Source: an uncultured Roseburia sp. (lineage in GTDB: Bacteria > Bacillota > Clostridia > Lachnospirales > Lachnospiraceae). Taken from it: a stretch of 64,000 nt of DNA. Position 1 is the first letter of the stretch. Every line of letters begins with the position of its first letter. The notes beneath the pieces were generated by a model, which saw only the letters and a list, made by a program, of their open reading frames with translations, had not been told where the DNA came from and made no database searches. The stretch spans positions 1-64,000 of the forward strand of contig CALWHT010000058.1 of NCBI GenBank assembly GCA_944380515.1. Reading direction: 5' to 3'. This document shows, piece by piece, positions 1-9,201 of this stretch. The translations under genes were made by a program, and so were the position numbers.

Positions 1-1850
1 CTTTTACGATGGCGAATGTCATCGCACAGTTAAATAAGCCAACACTGATTATTTCGCATAACAAGACACTTGCGGCACAGCTTTACGGAGAGATGAAGGA
101 ATTTTTCCCGGAAAACGCCGTGGAGTACTTTGTCTCCTACTATGATTATTACCAGCCGGAGGCATATGTTCCGCAGACGGACACCTATATTGCAAAGGAC
201 TCCGCCGTCAATGAGGAGATTGATAAGCTGCGCCTTTCGGCGACGGCGGCGCTGGTGGAGCGCAAAGACGTCATCGTCGTCGCATCGGTTTCCTGTATCT
301 ACGGTTTGGGCAGCCCGGAGGACTATCTTGGCATGATGGTATCTCTGCGTCCCGGAATGGAAAAGGACAGGGATGAGGTCATCCGGGGACTGGTGGATAT
401 TCAGTACACCAGAAACGACATGGATTTTCACCGCGGCACCTTCCGGGTGCGGGGCGATACGCTCGAGATTTTTCCGGCAAACTACGGCGACACGGCGGTG
501 CGTGTGGAATTTTTCGGGGACGAAATCGACCGTATCACGGAAATAGATGTCCTCACCGGGGAAATCAAATGCCGGCTGGAGCATTTTGCGGTGTTTCCCG
601 CTTCTCACTATGTCGTTCCCCAGGAGAAAATCCTGCGCGCGTGTGATGCCATTGAGGAGGAGCTGGAGGAACGCATCAAATACTTTAAGGGGGAGGACAA
701 GCTTCTGGAAGCCCAGCGCATATCGGAGCGCACAAACTTTGACGTTGAGATGTTAAAGGAAACCGGTTTTTGCAGCGGCATTGAGAACTATTCCAGACAT
801 CTGGCGGGGCTTCCGGCCGGGGCCACGCCGCACACGCTGATGGATTATTTTAAGGATGATTACCTCATCATCGTGGATGAGTCGCATATTACAATTCCGC
901 AGATTCGCGGTATGTACGCCGGGGACCAGTCCAGAAAGTCCACGCTGGTGGATTACGGCTTCCGTCTGCCCTCGGCGAAGGACAACCGGCCGCTCAATTT
1001 TGAAGAGTTTGAGAGCAAAATTGACCAGATGCTGTTTGTTTCCGCGACGCCGAATGTGTACGAGGACGAGCATGAGCTGCTTCGGGCAGAGCAGATTATC
1101 CGACCGACCGGCCTGCTGGATCCCGAAATATCGGTGCGTCCGGTAGAAGGGCAGATTGACGACCTGATTGGCGAGGTGAACAAAGAGACCGCGAAGCACA
1201 ATAAGGTGCTGATTACGACCCTTACAAAAAAAATGGCCGAAGATTTGACCGATTATATGCGTGAAATCGGCATCCGTGTGAAATACTTACATTCAGATAT
1301 TGATACGCTCGAGCGTGCGGAAATCATTCGGGATTTGCGTCTCGACGTATTTGATGTGCTGGTCGGAATCAATCTGCTGCGGGAGGGCCTTGACATTCCG
1401 GAGATTACGCTTGTTGCCATTCTGGACGCCGACAAGGAGGGCTTTCTGCGATCCGAGACCTCACTGATTCAGACCATCGGACGTGCGGCACGCAACAGTG
1501 AGGGACATGTCATTATGTACGCGGATACTGTCACGGATTCCATGCGTGTGGCGATTGACGAGACAGAGCGGCGGCGGAAGCTGCAGCAGGCATACAACGA
1601 GGAGCATGGCATCACGCCCAAAACAATTCAAAAATCGGTGCGGGAGCTGATCAGTGTGTCAAAGAAGGTCGCGAAAGAGGAAATGAACTTCAAAAAAGAT
1701 CCGGAGTCCATGAACCGGGACGAGCTGACGAAGCTGATCGCGGACATTCAGAAAAAGATGCAGAAGGCAGCGGCGGACTTAAATTTCGAGGCGGCAGCGG
1801 AATACCGCGACAAGATGGTAGAGTTAAAAAACATGCTGCGTGACCTGTAA
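1..1850 (+). CDS. uvrB: UvrABC system protein B, 5'-truncated by the window edge
   Basis: This is the damage-verifying helicase subunit of nucleotide excision repair. It receives DNA from UvrA and recruits UvrC. The reading frame is open from base 3 (Phe-Thr-Met), which matches the residues just after the Walker A motif, so about 45 N-terminal codons lie outside the window and the Met at base 9 is not the start. Visible features are the beta-hairpin region with [12 protein letters not shown] (about 141-176), the DESH Walker B box near 876, helicase motifs V and VI ending QTIGRAARN (about 1468-1497), and the C-terminal UVR domain with [13 protein letters not shown] that contacts UvrC. uvrA follows after 27 bases, so the two are probably co-transcribed. 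Identity is very secure. Confidence 0.98.
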   Translation, partial: FTMANVIAQLNKPTLIISHNKTLAAQLYGEMKEFFPENAVEYFVSYYDYYQPEAYVPQTDTYIAKDSAVNEEIDKLRLSATAALVERKDVIVVASVSCIYGLGSPEDYLGMMVSLRPGMEKDRDEVIRGLVDIQYTRNDMDFHRGTFRVRGDTLEIFPANYGDTAVRVEFFGDEIDRITEIDVLTGEIKCRLEHFAVFPASHYVVPQEKILRACDAIEEELEERIKYFKGEDKLLEAQRISERTNFDVEMLKETGFCSGIENYSRHLAGLPAGATPHTLMDYFKDDYLIIVDESHITIPQIRGMYAGDQSRKSTLVDYGFRLPSAKDNRPLNFEEFESKIDQMLFVSATPNVYEDEHELLRAEQIIRPTGLLDPEISVRPVEGQIDDLIGEVNKETAKHNKVLITTLTKKMAEDLTDYMREIGIRVKYLHSDIDTLERAEIIRDLRLDVFDVLVGINLLREGLDIPEITLVAILDADKEGFLRSETSLIQTIGRAARNSEGHVIMYADTVTDSMRVAIDETERRRKLQQAYNEEHGITPKTIQKSVRELISVSKKVAKEEMNFKKDPESMNRDELTKLIADIQKKMQKAAADLNFEAAAEYRDKMVELKNMLRDL

Positions 1851-1877
1851 GAGGCAGAAAAGAGGAAATATCAAAAA

Positions 1878-4730
1878 ATGAAAAAATCAACGGAAAGAAA
1901 ATATATTAAAATCAGGGGCGCCAATGAACACAATTTAAAAAATATCGACGTGGATATACCCAGGGATGAGTTTGTCGTCTTGACCGGACTTTCCGGCTCC
2001 GGCAAATCCTCTCTGGCATTCGATACCATTTATGCGGAGGGACAGAGGCGCTACATGGAATCGCTGTCCTCCTACGCCAGACAATTCCTGGGGCAGATGG
2101 AAAAACCGAATGTCGACAAAATTGAGGGGCTGTCTCCGGCGATTTCCATAGACCAGAAGTCCACCAACCGCAATCCCCGTTCCACGGTGGGGACGGTAAC
2201 GGAGATTTATGATTATTTTCGTCTGCTGTACGCGAGAGTAGGGATTCCCCATTGTCCGAAATGCGGCAGGGAAATCAAAAAACAGACGGTGGACCAGATG
2301 GTGGATCAGATTATGGCGCTGCCCGAGCGCACCAAAATCCAGCTTTTGGCACCTGTGGTCCGCGGGAGAAAGGGAGAGCACCAGAAGCTTTTCGAACAGG
2401 CGAAGCGCAGCGGCTATGTCCGTGTCATTGTCGACGGCAACATGTATGAATTGACAGAGGAAATTAAGCTCGAGAAGAATAAGAAGCACAACATCGAGAT
2501 TGTCGTGGACCGTTTGATGGTAAAGGAGGGCATCGAAAAAAGGCTGTCCGATTCCATTGAAAATGTACTGGAATTATCAGAGGGATTGATGACGGTAGAT
2601 GTCATTGGGGGCGAGCCGATTCAGTTTTCGGAGAGCTTTTCCTGCCCGGACTGCGGCATCAGTATCGGGGAAATAGAGCCGAGGAGCTTTTCGTTCAATA
2701 ATCCGTTCGGCGCCTGTCCGACCTGCTTCGGCCTGGGGTATAAGATGGAGTTTGATGTGGATTTGATGATTCCGGACAAAAAGCTTTCTATTGCGGAGGG
2801 CGCAATTCAGGTGATGGGCTGGCAGTCCTGTACGGATCCCTCCAGCTTTACCCATGCGGTGCTGAAAGCCCTGACCGAGGAATATCATTTTTCGCTGGAT
2901 ACACCGTTCGCGGATTATCCGGACAAAATTAAATACGTTATCTTGCATGGCACGGACGGAAAGCAGCTTAAGGTCCGCTACAAAGGGATGCGCGGAGAAG
3001 GAGTTTACGACGTGGCGTTTGAGGGACTGATCAAAAACGTTCAGCGCAAATACCGTGAGACGGCATCCGAGACAGTGAAGCAGGAATATGAGCAATTCAT
3101 GCGCATTACTCCCTGCGAGACCTGTAAGGGGCAGCGGTTAAAGGCCGAGTCTTTAGCGGTTACGGTTGCGGATAAAAATATTTATGAGATTACCTCCATG
3201 TCAGTGAAAAAGCTGGGAGAGTTTTTGCAGGATATGGAGCTCTCCCGCCAGCAGCATCTGATAGGAGACCAGATTCTGAAAGAAATCCGGGCGCGTGTGG
3301 GATTTTTAAATGAAGTGGGGCTGGATTATCTTTCGCTGTCGCGTGCAACGGGGACGCTTTCCGGCGGGGAAGCGCAGCGCATCCGGCTTGCAACGCAGAT
3401 TGGATCGGGTCTGGTCGGGGTTGCCTATATTCTGGACGAGCCCTCCATCGGTCTTCACCAGCGCGACAATGATAAGCTGCTCGGTGCATTAAAAAACCTG
3501 AAAGACCTCGGAAATACTCTTATTGTCGTCGAGCATGACGAGGACACCATGCTTGCCGCGGATTATATCGTAGATATCGGACCAGGGGCAGGCTCCCACG
3601 GAGGGGAAGTGGTCGCGTGCGGGACGGCTGAGGAAATTATGAAAAATAAAAATTCCATTACGGGGGCATATCTAAGCGGTCGAATCCGGATTCCGGTTCC
3701 GGCCGAGCGGCGGAAGCCTACGGGATTTTTAACGATCAAAGGAGCGCGGGAAAACAACCTGAAAAACATTGACGTGCAGATTCCGCTTGGAGTTATGACC
3801 TGCATTACGGGAGTTTCCGGCTCAGGCAAGAGCTCTCTGACCAACGAGATTTTATATAAGCGCCTTGCCAGGGATTTAAACCGTGCCAGATGTATTCCGG
3901 GACTGCATGATGCGATTGAGGGAATTGAGCAGCTCGATAAGGTCATTGACATTGACCAGTCTCCCATCGGAAGAACGCCGCGCTCAAATCCGGCGACCTA
4001 TACCGGGGTTTTTGACATGATACGGGATCTGTTCGCGGCCACGCCGGATGCAAAGGCTAAAGGCTATAAAAAAGGAAGATTCAGCTTTAATGTAAAGGGA
4101 GGGCGCTGCGAGGCGTGCTCCGGCGACGGTATTATCAAAATTGAAATGCATTTCCTGCCGGACGTTTATGTTCCCTGTGAGGTCTGTGAGGGAAAACGCT
4201 ATAACCGTGAAACACTTGAAGTAAAATATAAGGGAAAAAGCATTTATGATGTGCTGGATATGACGGTGGAGGAGGCGCTTGAGTTTTTTAAAAACGTACC
4301 GTCCATTCATCGGAAAATACAGACACTTTATGATGTAGGACTTTCCTATGTGAAGCTGGGGCAGCCGTCCACCGAACTGTCGGGAGGGGAAGCGCAGCGA
4401 ATCAAGCTGGCCACGGAGCTTTCTAAACGGAGTACCGGCAAGACCATTTATATTCTGGACGAGCCGACAACCGGTCTGCATTTTGCAGACGTGCACAAGC
4501 TGATTGAAATTCTGCGCAGGCTGTCGGAAGGCGGTAATACGGTTGTTGTCATCGAGCACAATTTGGATGTCATCAAGACTGCGGACTATATCATTGATAT
4601 GGGGCCGGAGGGCGGCGACGGCGGCGGGACGGTCATTGCGCACGGAACGCCCGAGGAGGTCGCAAACGTGCCGGAATCGTATACGGGGCGTTATATTAAA
4701 AAGTATCTGGAAAAAGACAGACAGGCGTGA
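1878..4730 (+). CDS. uvrA: UvrABC system protein A (excinuclease ATPase)
   Basis: This is the DNA-damage recognition ATPase of nucleotide excision repair, at 950 residues the usual family length. It carries two ABC ATPase modules: GLSGSGKS at residues 37-44 and GVSGSGKS near 645, with LSGGEAQRI signature motifs near 493 and 833. Zinc-binding cysteine pairs are visible: CPKCG near residue 125, CPDCG/CPTC near 255-280, and CEAC/CEVC near 740-765. The start is ATG with AGAGGAAA ending about 10 bases upstream. It lies directly after uvrB, and the next gene (acetyltransferase) starts 15 bases after the stop, so the operon may continue. Confidence 0.98.
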   Translation: MKKSTERKYIKIRGANEHNLKNIDVDIPRDEFVVLTGLSGSGKSSLAFDTIYAEGQRRYMESLSSYARQFLGQMEKPNVDKIEGLSPAISIDQKSTNRNPRSTVGTVTEIYDYFRLLYARVGIPHCPKCGREIKKQTVDQMVDQIMALPERTKIQLLAPVVRGRKGEHQKLFEQAKRSGYVRVIVDGNMYELTEEIKLEKNKKHNIEIVVDRLMVKEGIEKRLSDSIENVLELSEGLMTVDVIGGEPIQFSESFSCPDCGISIGEIEPRSFSFNNPFGACPTCFGLGYKMEFDVDLMIPDKKLSIAEGAIQVMGWQSCTDPSSFTHAVLKALTEEYHFSLDTPFADYPDKIKYVILHGTDGKQLKVRYKGMRGEGVYDVAFEGLIKNVQRKYRETASETVKQEYEQFMRITPCETCKGQRLKAESLAVTVADKNIYEITSMSVKKLGEFLQDMELSRQQHLIGDQILKEIRARVGFLNEVGLDYLSLSRATGTLSGGEAQRIRLATQIGSGLVGVAYILDEPSIGLHQRDNDKLLGALKNLKDLGNTLIVVEHDEDTMLAADYIVDIGPGAGSHGGEVVACGTAEEIMKNKNSITGAYLSGRIRIPVPAERRKPTGFLTIKGARENNLKNIDVQIPLGVMTCITGVSGSGKSSLTNEILYKRLARDLNRARCIPGLHDAIEGIEQLDKVIDIDQSPIGRTPRSNPATYTGVFDMIRDLFAATPDAKAKGYKKGRFSFNVKGGRCEACSGDGIIKIEMHFLPDVYVPCEVCEGKRYNRETLEVKYKGKSIYDVLDMTVEEALEFFKNVPSIHRKIQTLYDVGLSYVKLGQPSTELSGGEAQRIKLATELSKRSTGKTIYILDEPTTGLHFADVHKLIEILRRLSEGGNTVVVIEHNLDVIKTADYIIDMGPEGGDGGGTVIAHGTPEEVANVPESYTGRYIKKYLEKDRQA

Positions 4731-4745
4731 GCTGGGGAGGAAAAT

Positions 4746-5516
4746 ATGTTTACGAATGACCGGATTCTTGAGATTGCGATGCGGCAGTCGGCGGCGGAAC
4801 TGAACTGCGGGTGGAGGGATTTTACCCTTCCGGACAACGTGATTGCCGTGTCGGCGGAAAATGCGGCGGCACGCAAATACCTCACGCTTCCCTTTGCCTG
4901 CCAGCTTGTTTCCTACGGGAGCAATGTTGTCGCGTCTGTGCAGGAGGAATACAGGGAGCTTGTGGAGGCTTATTTGAAAAAATATCCGGCGGAGCATTGC
5001 TTTGAGACGCCGAATATGCATGTGCTCAATGACGGTTTACAGGAAAAGGGACTGCGGATTTGTTTTATGGCGGAATATTTTCTGCCGGATATGCGGGTAT
5101 TTCGGCCGCTGGAGTGTCCGTTGGAATTAAGGCTTATGGAGCAGGCGGATTTTCAGGAATTATACACGGAAACGTGGAGCAACGCGCTCTGCAGGGACAG
5201 GAAGCAGCTTGATGTGCTTGGTGTGGGTGCTTATGCGGAGGGAAGGCTGGTGGGGCTTGCCGGATGTTCCGCCGATTGTGAGAGCATGTGGCAGATTGGC
5301 ATTGACGTGCTGCCGGAATACCGGAGACAGGGGATTGCCTCAGCGCTGACATCAAGGCTTGCATTTGAAATCATGGAACGTGGGAAGGTGCCGTTTTACT
5401 GTGCGGCATGGTCGAATATCAAATCCGTAAGAAATGCGCTGCGCAGCGGTTTTCGGCCGGCATGGGCAGAGTTGACGGCAAAGGATCGGGAATTTGTGAA
5501 TCGGATGAACCGGTGA
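4746..5516 (+). CDS. GNAT-family N-acetyltransferase
   Basis: A 256-residue protein with a GNAT fold in its C-terminal half. The acetyl-CoA pyrophosphate loop reads RRQGIAS (about residues 197-203), preceded by the beta-4 strand IGIDVLPEY and followed by AAWSNIKSVRNALRSGF, a typical C-terminal GNAT segment. The first 110 or so residues match nothing I recognise and could hold the substrate site. A strong GGGGAGG ribosome binding site sits just upstream, 15 bases after uvrA, so it probably shares the uvrBA transcript. The substrate cannot be told from sequence, and a role in DNA repair is not implied. Confidence 0.85.
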   Translation: MFTNDRILEIAMRQSAAELNCGWRDFTLPDNVIAVSAENAAARKYLTLPFACQLVSYGSNVVASVQEEYRELVEAYLKKYPAEHCFETPNMHVLNDGLQEKGLRICFMAEYFLPDMRVFRPLECPLELRLMEQADFQELYTETWSNALCRDRKQLDVLGVGAYAEGRLVGLAGCSADCESMWQIGIDVLPEYRRQGIASALTSRLAFEIMERGKVPFYCAAWSNIKSVRNALRSGFRPAWAELTAKDREFVNRMNR

Positions 5517-5543
5517 AAAGAATTTGCCCGGATAAAAATAAGT

Positions 5544-5571
5544 GGGGCTGCCGCGCATATGCGGCAGCCCC
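5544..5571 (-). terminator. GC-rich perfect hairpin, terminator-like on the minus strand
   Basis: GGGGCTGCCGC and GCGGCAGCCCC form an 11-bp perfect stem with a 6-base loop. On the plus strand no T-tract follows. On the minus strand the stem is followed by ACTTATTTTTAT, so it looks like an intrinsic terminator for leftward transcription although no leftward gene is visible. It may still mark the 3' end of the uvrA-acetyltransferase message as a stabilising stem. Confidence 0.45.
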
Positions 5572-5639
5572 TGATGCATTCGGGGAGTACTTCCCGAAAA
5601 CCCTCGGGGAATCCGGGAAGCATGAGTTATGAAAAATTA

Positions 5640-5702
5640 TACTGCCATCAGGGAAATTACCTGATGAATTGCTGTCCGCTGTATCGGACGCCTTTGTCAG
5701 TA
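5640..5702 (+). ncRNA. Possible structured RNA (three-way junction)
   Basis: A closing stem TACTG (5640-5644)/CAGTA (5698-5702) encloses two hairpins: CATCAGG/CCTGATG (5646-5652 with 5660-5666) and GTCCG/CGGAC (5074-type numbering avoided; bases 5674-5678 with 5685-5689). The fold is computed by eye only. I do not recognise a known riboswitch or RNA family, and the transcribed strand is unknown. It could simply be chance pairing in a repeat-rich spacer. Confidence 0.25.
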
Positions 5703-5770
5703 CTCTTACAATATAAAGCAAAAATGTGATGAATGTGTGATGATAAAATGAAAAATATACAAAACAAATA

Positions 5771-5800
5771 AAAAAGAATGAAGAAATTCTTATTTTTTTT
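5771..5800 (+). terminator. AT-rich hairpin with T8 tail
   Basis: AAGAAT and ATTCTT flank a short loop and are followed at once by TATTTTTTTT. This may be a weak intrinsic terminator that insulates the mbl promoter from upstream transcription. The stem has no GC pairs beyond one G-C, so the alternative is an UP-element or bent A-tract for the promoter 30 bases further on. Confidence 0.35.
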
Positions 5801-5829
5801 AAAAAACGGGCTGCACCCCAAAAAAACCT

Positions 5830-5857
5830 TTGAAAAATCCCATTTTTTGTATATAAT
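5830..5857 (+). promoter_or_regulatory. Sigma-A promoter for mbl
   Basis: TTGAAA (5830-5835), a 16-base spacer and a perfect TATAAT (5852-5857) are preceded by A/T tracts. The resulting leader to the ATG at 5966 is about 100 bases. Confidence 0.75.
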
Positions 5858-5965
5858 AGGACTGTATATGTAAAAATAGGATTAAATGCGTTTCTGTGTC
5901 TGTGAAGACCTGGAAATAATTGCCATATATCAAAAACAAACAGAACGAAAGGGGCAAATATTGAG

Positions 5966-6961
5966 ATGATGAGTACAGATATCGGTATTGATTTGGGTAC
6001 TGCCAGCATATTAGTATATATCAAAGGAAAGGGCGTAGTGTTAAAAGAGCCGTCCGTAGTAGCCTTTGACCGTGATACAAATAAAATTAAAGCGATTGGG
6101 GAGGAGGCAAGGCTGATGCTGGGAAGAACGCCCGGCAACATTGTGGCGGTTCGTCCCCTTCGGCAGGGTGTCATTTCTGATTATCAGGTGACGGAGAAGA
6201 TGATAAAATATTTCATCCAGAAGGCGCTCGGGAAAAAGACTTTCCGTAAGCCGCGCATCAGCGTGTGTGTGCCGAGCGGAGTTACCGAGGTAGAGAAAAA
6301 GGCGGTGGAGGATGCAACCTATCAGGCGGGTGCCAGAGAGGTTACCATCATTGAGGAGCCGATTGCGGCGGCCATCGGAGCCGGCATCGACATCGCAAGG
6401 CCCTGCGGGAATATGATCGTTGATATCGGCGGCGGAACCGCAGATATCGCAGTGATTTCGCTCGGAGGCTCCGTTGTCAGCACATCCATCAAGATTGCCG
6501 GCGATGATTTTGACGAAGCGATTGTCCGTTACATGAGAAAAAAGCATAATCTGCTCATCGGCGAGAGAACCGCCGAGGATATCAAAATAAAAATCGGTTC
6601 CTGTTTCCCGCTGGCGCAGGCGGAGACGATGGATGTCCGCGGACGGAACCTTGTGACGGGACTTCCGAAGACTGTTACCGTTTCTTCCGAGGAGACGGAG
6701 GAAGCGCTGCGTGAACCGACGCTTCAGATTGTCGAGGCGGTGCATTCCGTACTGGAAAAGACACCGCCCGAGCTTGCGGCGGATGTTGCGGACCGGGGAA
6801 TCGTGCTGACCGGAGGAGGGGCGCTTCTCCGCGGTCTTGAGGAGCTGATTGAGGACAGGACCGGGATTAACACGATGACGGCCGACGAGCCGATGACCTG
6901 CGTTGCCATCGGTACAGGAAAATTCGTAGAATTTTTAGCCGGAAAGCGTGATGAGGATTAA
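5966..6961 (+). CDS. mbl: MreB/Mbl-family rod-shape actin homologue
   Basis: A 331-residue bacterial actin that forms membrane-associated filaments guiding lateral wall synthesis. The phosphate-1 loop IGIDLGT (residues 6-12), the phosphate-2 loop VDIGGGTADIAV (about 152-163) and the adenosine motif LTGGGALLRG (about 275) are all intact. Two ATGs (5966, 5969) follow AAAGGGG. The paralogue assignment rests on order: in Bacillus subtilis mbl is followed by flhO and flhP, as here. No mreC or mreD is present, which argues against the mreBCD cell-shape operon. The sequence alone would also allow plain MreB. Confidence 0.85.
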   Translation: MMSTDIGIDLGTASILVYIKGKGVVLKEPSVVAFDRDTNKIKAIGEEARLMLGRTPGNIVAVRPLRQGVISDYQVTEKMIKYFIQKALGKKTFRKPRISVCVPSGVTEVEKKAVEDATYQAGAREVTIIEEPIAAAIGAGIDIARPCGNMIVDIGGGTADIAVISLGGSVVSTSIKIAGDDFDEAIVRYMRKKHNLLIGERTAEDIKIKIGSCFPLAQAETMDVRGRNLVTGLPKTVTVSSEETEEALREPTLQIVEAVHSVLEKTPPELAADVADRGIVLTGGGALLRGLEELIEDRTGINTMTADEPMTCVAIGTGKFVEFLAGKRDED

Positions 6962-6985
6962 GCTTTCGGCTGTTTTGGCCGATAT
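6959..6985 (+). promoter_or_regulatory. Candidate sigma-D (SigD/FliA) flagellar promoter
   Basis: TAAG (6959-6962), a spacer of exactly 15 bases and GCCGATAT (6978-6985) match the sigma-28 consensus TAAA-N15-GCCGATAA at all but two positions. The -35 element overlaps the mbl stop codon, which would let the flagellar genes be switched on without mbl. Confidence 0.6.
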
Positions 6986-7041
6986 ATAAGATAGCGGTCA
7001 AAAGGGGAGTTGACGGTAACGGCAGATAAAGGAGAGCATTT

Positions 7042-7836
7042 ATGGTAAAAGGATTGTATACGGCATATACGGGAATGCTGAACGAACAGAACCGTCTGGA
7101 TATTCTTTCCAACAACCTGGCAAACGCCGATACGAATGGTTATAAGAAGGAGGGGACGACCAGCCAGACCTTTGCGGATGAGCTTGCAATTAAAATCAAA
7201 GATACTTCATATTACAGCATGCCGCAGAGACTTGGGACGATGAGCATGGGCGTCCATATCGGAGAGACCTATACGGATTACAGTCAGGGAAATTTCAGCG
7301 TCACGGAGAATGCGACGGATTTCGCGTTGGACGGTGACGGATTTTTTGCGATTGCCTATACCGATAAGGCGGGCAACACCTCCGTGAAGTATACCAGAGA
7401 CGGCGCCTTTGTCGTGAACACGGCAGGTTATCTTGTGACCAAGGACGGCGATTTTGTATTAAATCAGAACGGCGCGCTGAACGGAGATCCCGGGCAGCGG
7501 ATTCAGTTGGATCCCAATGCCGAGATTACCGTTGACGAGGACGGCAATATTTATCAGAATAATGTACAGGTTGCAACGCTCGGTGTCGTGGACTTTGAGG
7601 ATTACAATTATCTGGCAAAGTACGGTGAGAATATGTACGATCTGGTGGACGGCGGTGTCCGCGTTGCGTCTGATGCGGCGGTAAATCAGGGCTGTATCGA
7701 GGCTTCCAATATCAATATTGTGTCTGAGATGGTGGATATGATAACGATTACCAGGGCTTATCAGGCAGGACAGAAGGTTATCAACGCAATTGACGAGACT
7801 CTGGATAAAGCGGTAAATCAGGTGGGAAAGGTGTAA
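7042..7836 (+). CDS. flhO: Flagellar basal-body rod/hook protein (FlgF/FlhO type)
   Basis: A 264-residue member of the FlgBCFG/FlgE rod-hook family. The N-terminal flg_bb_rod helix reads LYTAYTGMLNEQNRLDILSN with NNLANADTNGYK, the middle holds the FlgF/G domain GDGFFAI...YTRDGAF, and the C-terminal helix EASNINIVSEMVDMITITRAYQ packs against the N-terminal helix in the assembled rod. It is exported by the flagellar type III system, so no Sec signal is expected. The downstream gene is a second family member, and the position after mbl matches flhO of Bacillus. AAAGGAGAG precedes the ATG. Which distal-rod subunit it forms cannot be fixed from sequence alone. Confidence 0.88.
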   Translation: MVKGLYTAYTGMLNEQNRLDILSNNLANADTNGYKKEGTTSQTFADELAIKIKDTSYYSMPQRLGTMSMGVHIGETYTDYSQGNFSVTENATDFALDGDGFFAIAYTDKAGNTSVKYTRDGAFVVNTAGYLVTKDGDFVLNQNGALNGDPGQRIQLDPNAEITVDEDGNIYQNNVQVATLGVVDFEDYNYLAKYGENMYDLVDGGVRVASDAAVNQGCIEASNINIVSEMVDMITITRAYQAGQKVINAIDETLDKAVNQVGKV

Positions 7837-7853
7837 GCAGGAGGTAACGTACT

Positions 7854-8669
7854 ATGATGAGAGCACTCTACACTGCGGCGAGCGGAATGATCGCGCAGCA
7901 GTCGAATGTAGACAATATTTCTAACAACCTGTCAAACGTTAATACGGTTGGCTACAAACAGGAAAAGATGGAGTTTAAATCTCTGCTTTACCAGACCATT
8001 CAGACCAGGACGACAAGTGCCAACGGCGAGGAAAAGCCGATTTCCGCACAGGTTGGTTTGGGAACCAGGGTTGCGTCGAATACCTCGATTTATACGCAGG
8101 GTTCTCTGATGGCGAGCGAGAATGCGACGGATTTTGCGATTGACGGCGACGGCTTTTTTGCTGTGCGCGGTGCGGACGGGCAGACCTATTATACGAGAGC
8201 CGGCAACTTTGTCTGGGCGGTCGGCACAAACGGAGTGACGCTTTCCACAAGCGACGGCTATCCGGTTTTGGATTCCAACAATAACCCGATTATACTTCCG
8301 AACGGAATAACGGCGGAGAGTGTGGTTGTGGATCAGAGCGGGGCAGTCAGCTACCGGAACGGGAACGGAACCTATGTCAATCTGAACCAGAGCATCGGTC
8401 TGTTTCAGTTTAATAACCCGAGCGGTCTGAACAAAGAGGGGTCAAATCTTCTGTCTGTGACACCGGCATCAGGGAACGCGATGAATGAAGCGACAACGGC
8501 AAACCTGACAAGGAGCAGCGTGATGCAGAATTATCTGGAGGGCTCCAATGTTCAGGTGGCGGATGAGATGGTAAACCTTATTATTGCACAGCGCGCGTAC
8601 CAGCTCAATTCCAAGGCGATTACGGCTGCGGATGAGATGCTTGAGCAGGCGAATAATCTGAGACGCTAA
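7854..8669 (+). CDS. flgG: Flagellar distal rod protein FlgG (FlhP position)
   Basis: A 271-residue rod protein, longer than and paralogous to the preceding gene. The N-terminal helix RALYTAASGMIAQQSNVDNI with NNLSNVNTVGYK, the central IDGDGFFAV...YTRAGNFVW, and the C-terminal LEGSNVQVADEMVNLIIAQR-AYQLNSKAI are classic FlgG. It starts 17 bases after flhO with an AGGAGG site, so the two are coupled. Its place matches flhP of Bacillus subtilis. Function in the distal rod is well established for the family. Confidence 0.92.
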   Translation: MMRALYTAASGMIAQQSNVDNISNNLSNVNTVGYKQEKMEFKSLLYQTIQTRTTSANGEEKPISAQVGLGTRVASNTSIYTQGSLMASENATDFAIDGDGFFAVRGADGQTYYTRAGNFVWAVGTNGVTLSTSDGYPVLDSNNNPIILPNGITAESVVVDQSGAVSYRNGNGTYVNLNQSIGLFQFNNPSGLNKEGSNLLSVTPASGNAMNEATTANLTRSSVMQNYLEGSNVQVADEMVNLIIAQRAYQLNSKAITAADEMLEQANNLRR

Positions 8670-8696
8670 GTTTGATTCAAAAGACAGGAGGTTTCT

Positions 8697-9050
8697 ATGA
8701 TATCGGTAGACGGAATTTCTTCATTGATCGATACTGGCAAAAATGCGGCGGCGGCAAATAACGCTGCGTCTCTCCAGAATTCCCTGCAGGGGATTTCTTC
8801 CGATTCCACCGAGGAAGAATTGCTCCAGGCGTGCAAGGATTTTGAGTCCTACTTTGTGGAAGAGATATTAAAGGAAGTGAAGGAAAACCTCACGGATGAT
8901 GAGGAGGAGGATTCCTCAATCTCTACATTGAAAGACTTTCATATGGACAGCGTGATTGAACTTATGGCGGACGAGCTTGTAGACGAGGTAGGGATGAGCT
9001 TTACGCAGCAGTTGTATGAGCAGATGAAACGTAATTATAATATAGAATAG
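8697..9050 (+). CDS. flgJ: FlgJ-type rod-binding/rod-cap protein, no muramidase domain
   Basis: A 117-residue protein matching only the N-terminal rod-binding domain of FlgJ: ELLQACKDFESYFVEEILKE-VKEN, then DFHMDSVIELMADELVDEVG and QQLYEQMKRNYN. In Gram-negatives FlgJ carries a C-terminal peptidoglycan hydrolase to open the wall for the rod. That domain is absent here, as is common in Firmicutes, so another hydrolase must do the work. AGGAGG precedes the ATG, 27 bases after flgG, and the operon ends at the terminator that follows. Confidence 0.85.
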   Translation: MISVDGISSLIDTGKNAAAANNAASLQNSLQGISSDSTEEELLQACKDFESYFVEEILKEVKENLTDDEEEDSSISTLKDFHMDSVIELMADELVDEVGMSFTQQLYEQMKRNYNIE

Positions 9051-9088
9051 AAGGCATGGAGACGTGAATTCTTTGATGCCGGAATGGG

Positions 9089-9155
9089 CAGTGCAGTTTT
9101 GACGAAGGTACGTGTGTGGGAAAGCAGACGTGTTTTGTCAGACTGCACTGTTTTT
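9089..9155 (+). terminator. Intrinsic terminator of the flagellar operon
   Basis: CAGTGCAGT (9089-9097) pairs with ACTGCACTG (9142-9150), is extended by TTTTGAC/GTCA pairing inside the loop, and is followed by five Ts. This ends the mbl-flhO-flgG-flgJ transcript. It also rules out the GTG at 9112 as the start of recD2, because that codon lies in the loop. Confidence 0.7.
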
Positions 9156-9201
9156 ACCTTACCGGAAGCCGCGCCTCGGGGCGGCGTTATTTTGTAAGAG
9201 G

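Larger units (their letters stand above)
5517..5965. other. 449-bp non-coding region rich in inverted repeats
   Basis: I see no credible gene here on either strand. The first 190 bases hold several inverted repeats (5544-5571, 5579-5599, and a three-way-junction fold at 5640-5702). An AT-rich hairpin followed by eight Ts lies at 5771-5800. The rest is an A-tract-rich stretch that could act as an UP element for the promoter at 5830-5857. An antisense open frame across the region is low-complexity and reads as a shadow. Confidence 0.6.

Noticed and set aside
3984..5021. 345-codon minus-strand frame across uvrA and the acetyltransferase
   Set aside because: Overlaps two secure genes, has shadow-type composition, and shows no recognisable motif.
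5419..6174. 251-codon minus-strand frame covering the non-coding region upstream of mbl
   Set aside because: Low-complexity Phe/Ile/Ser-rich sequence from A/T tracts, with no ribosome binding site; it also runs through the start of mbl and the end of the acetyltransferase.
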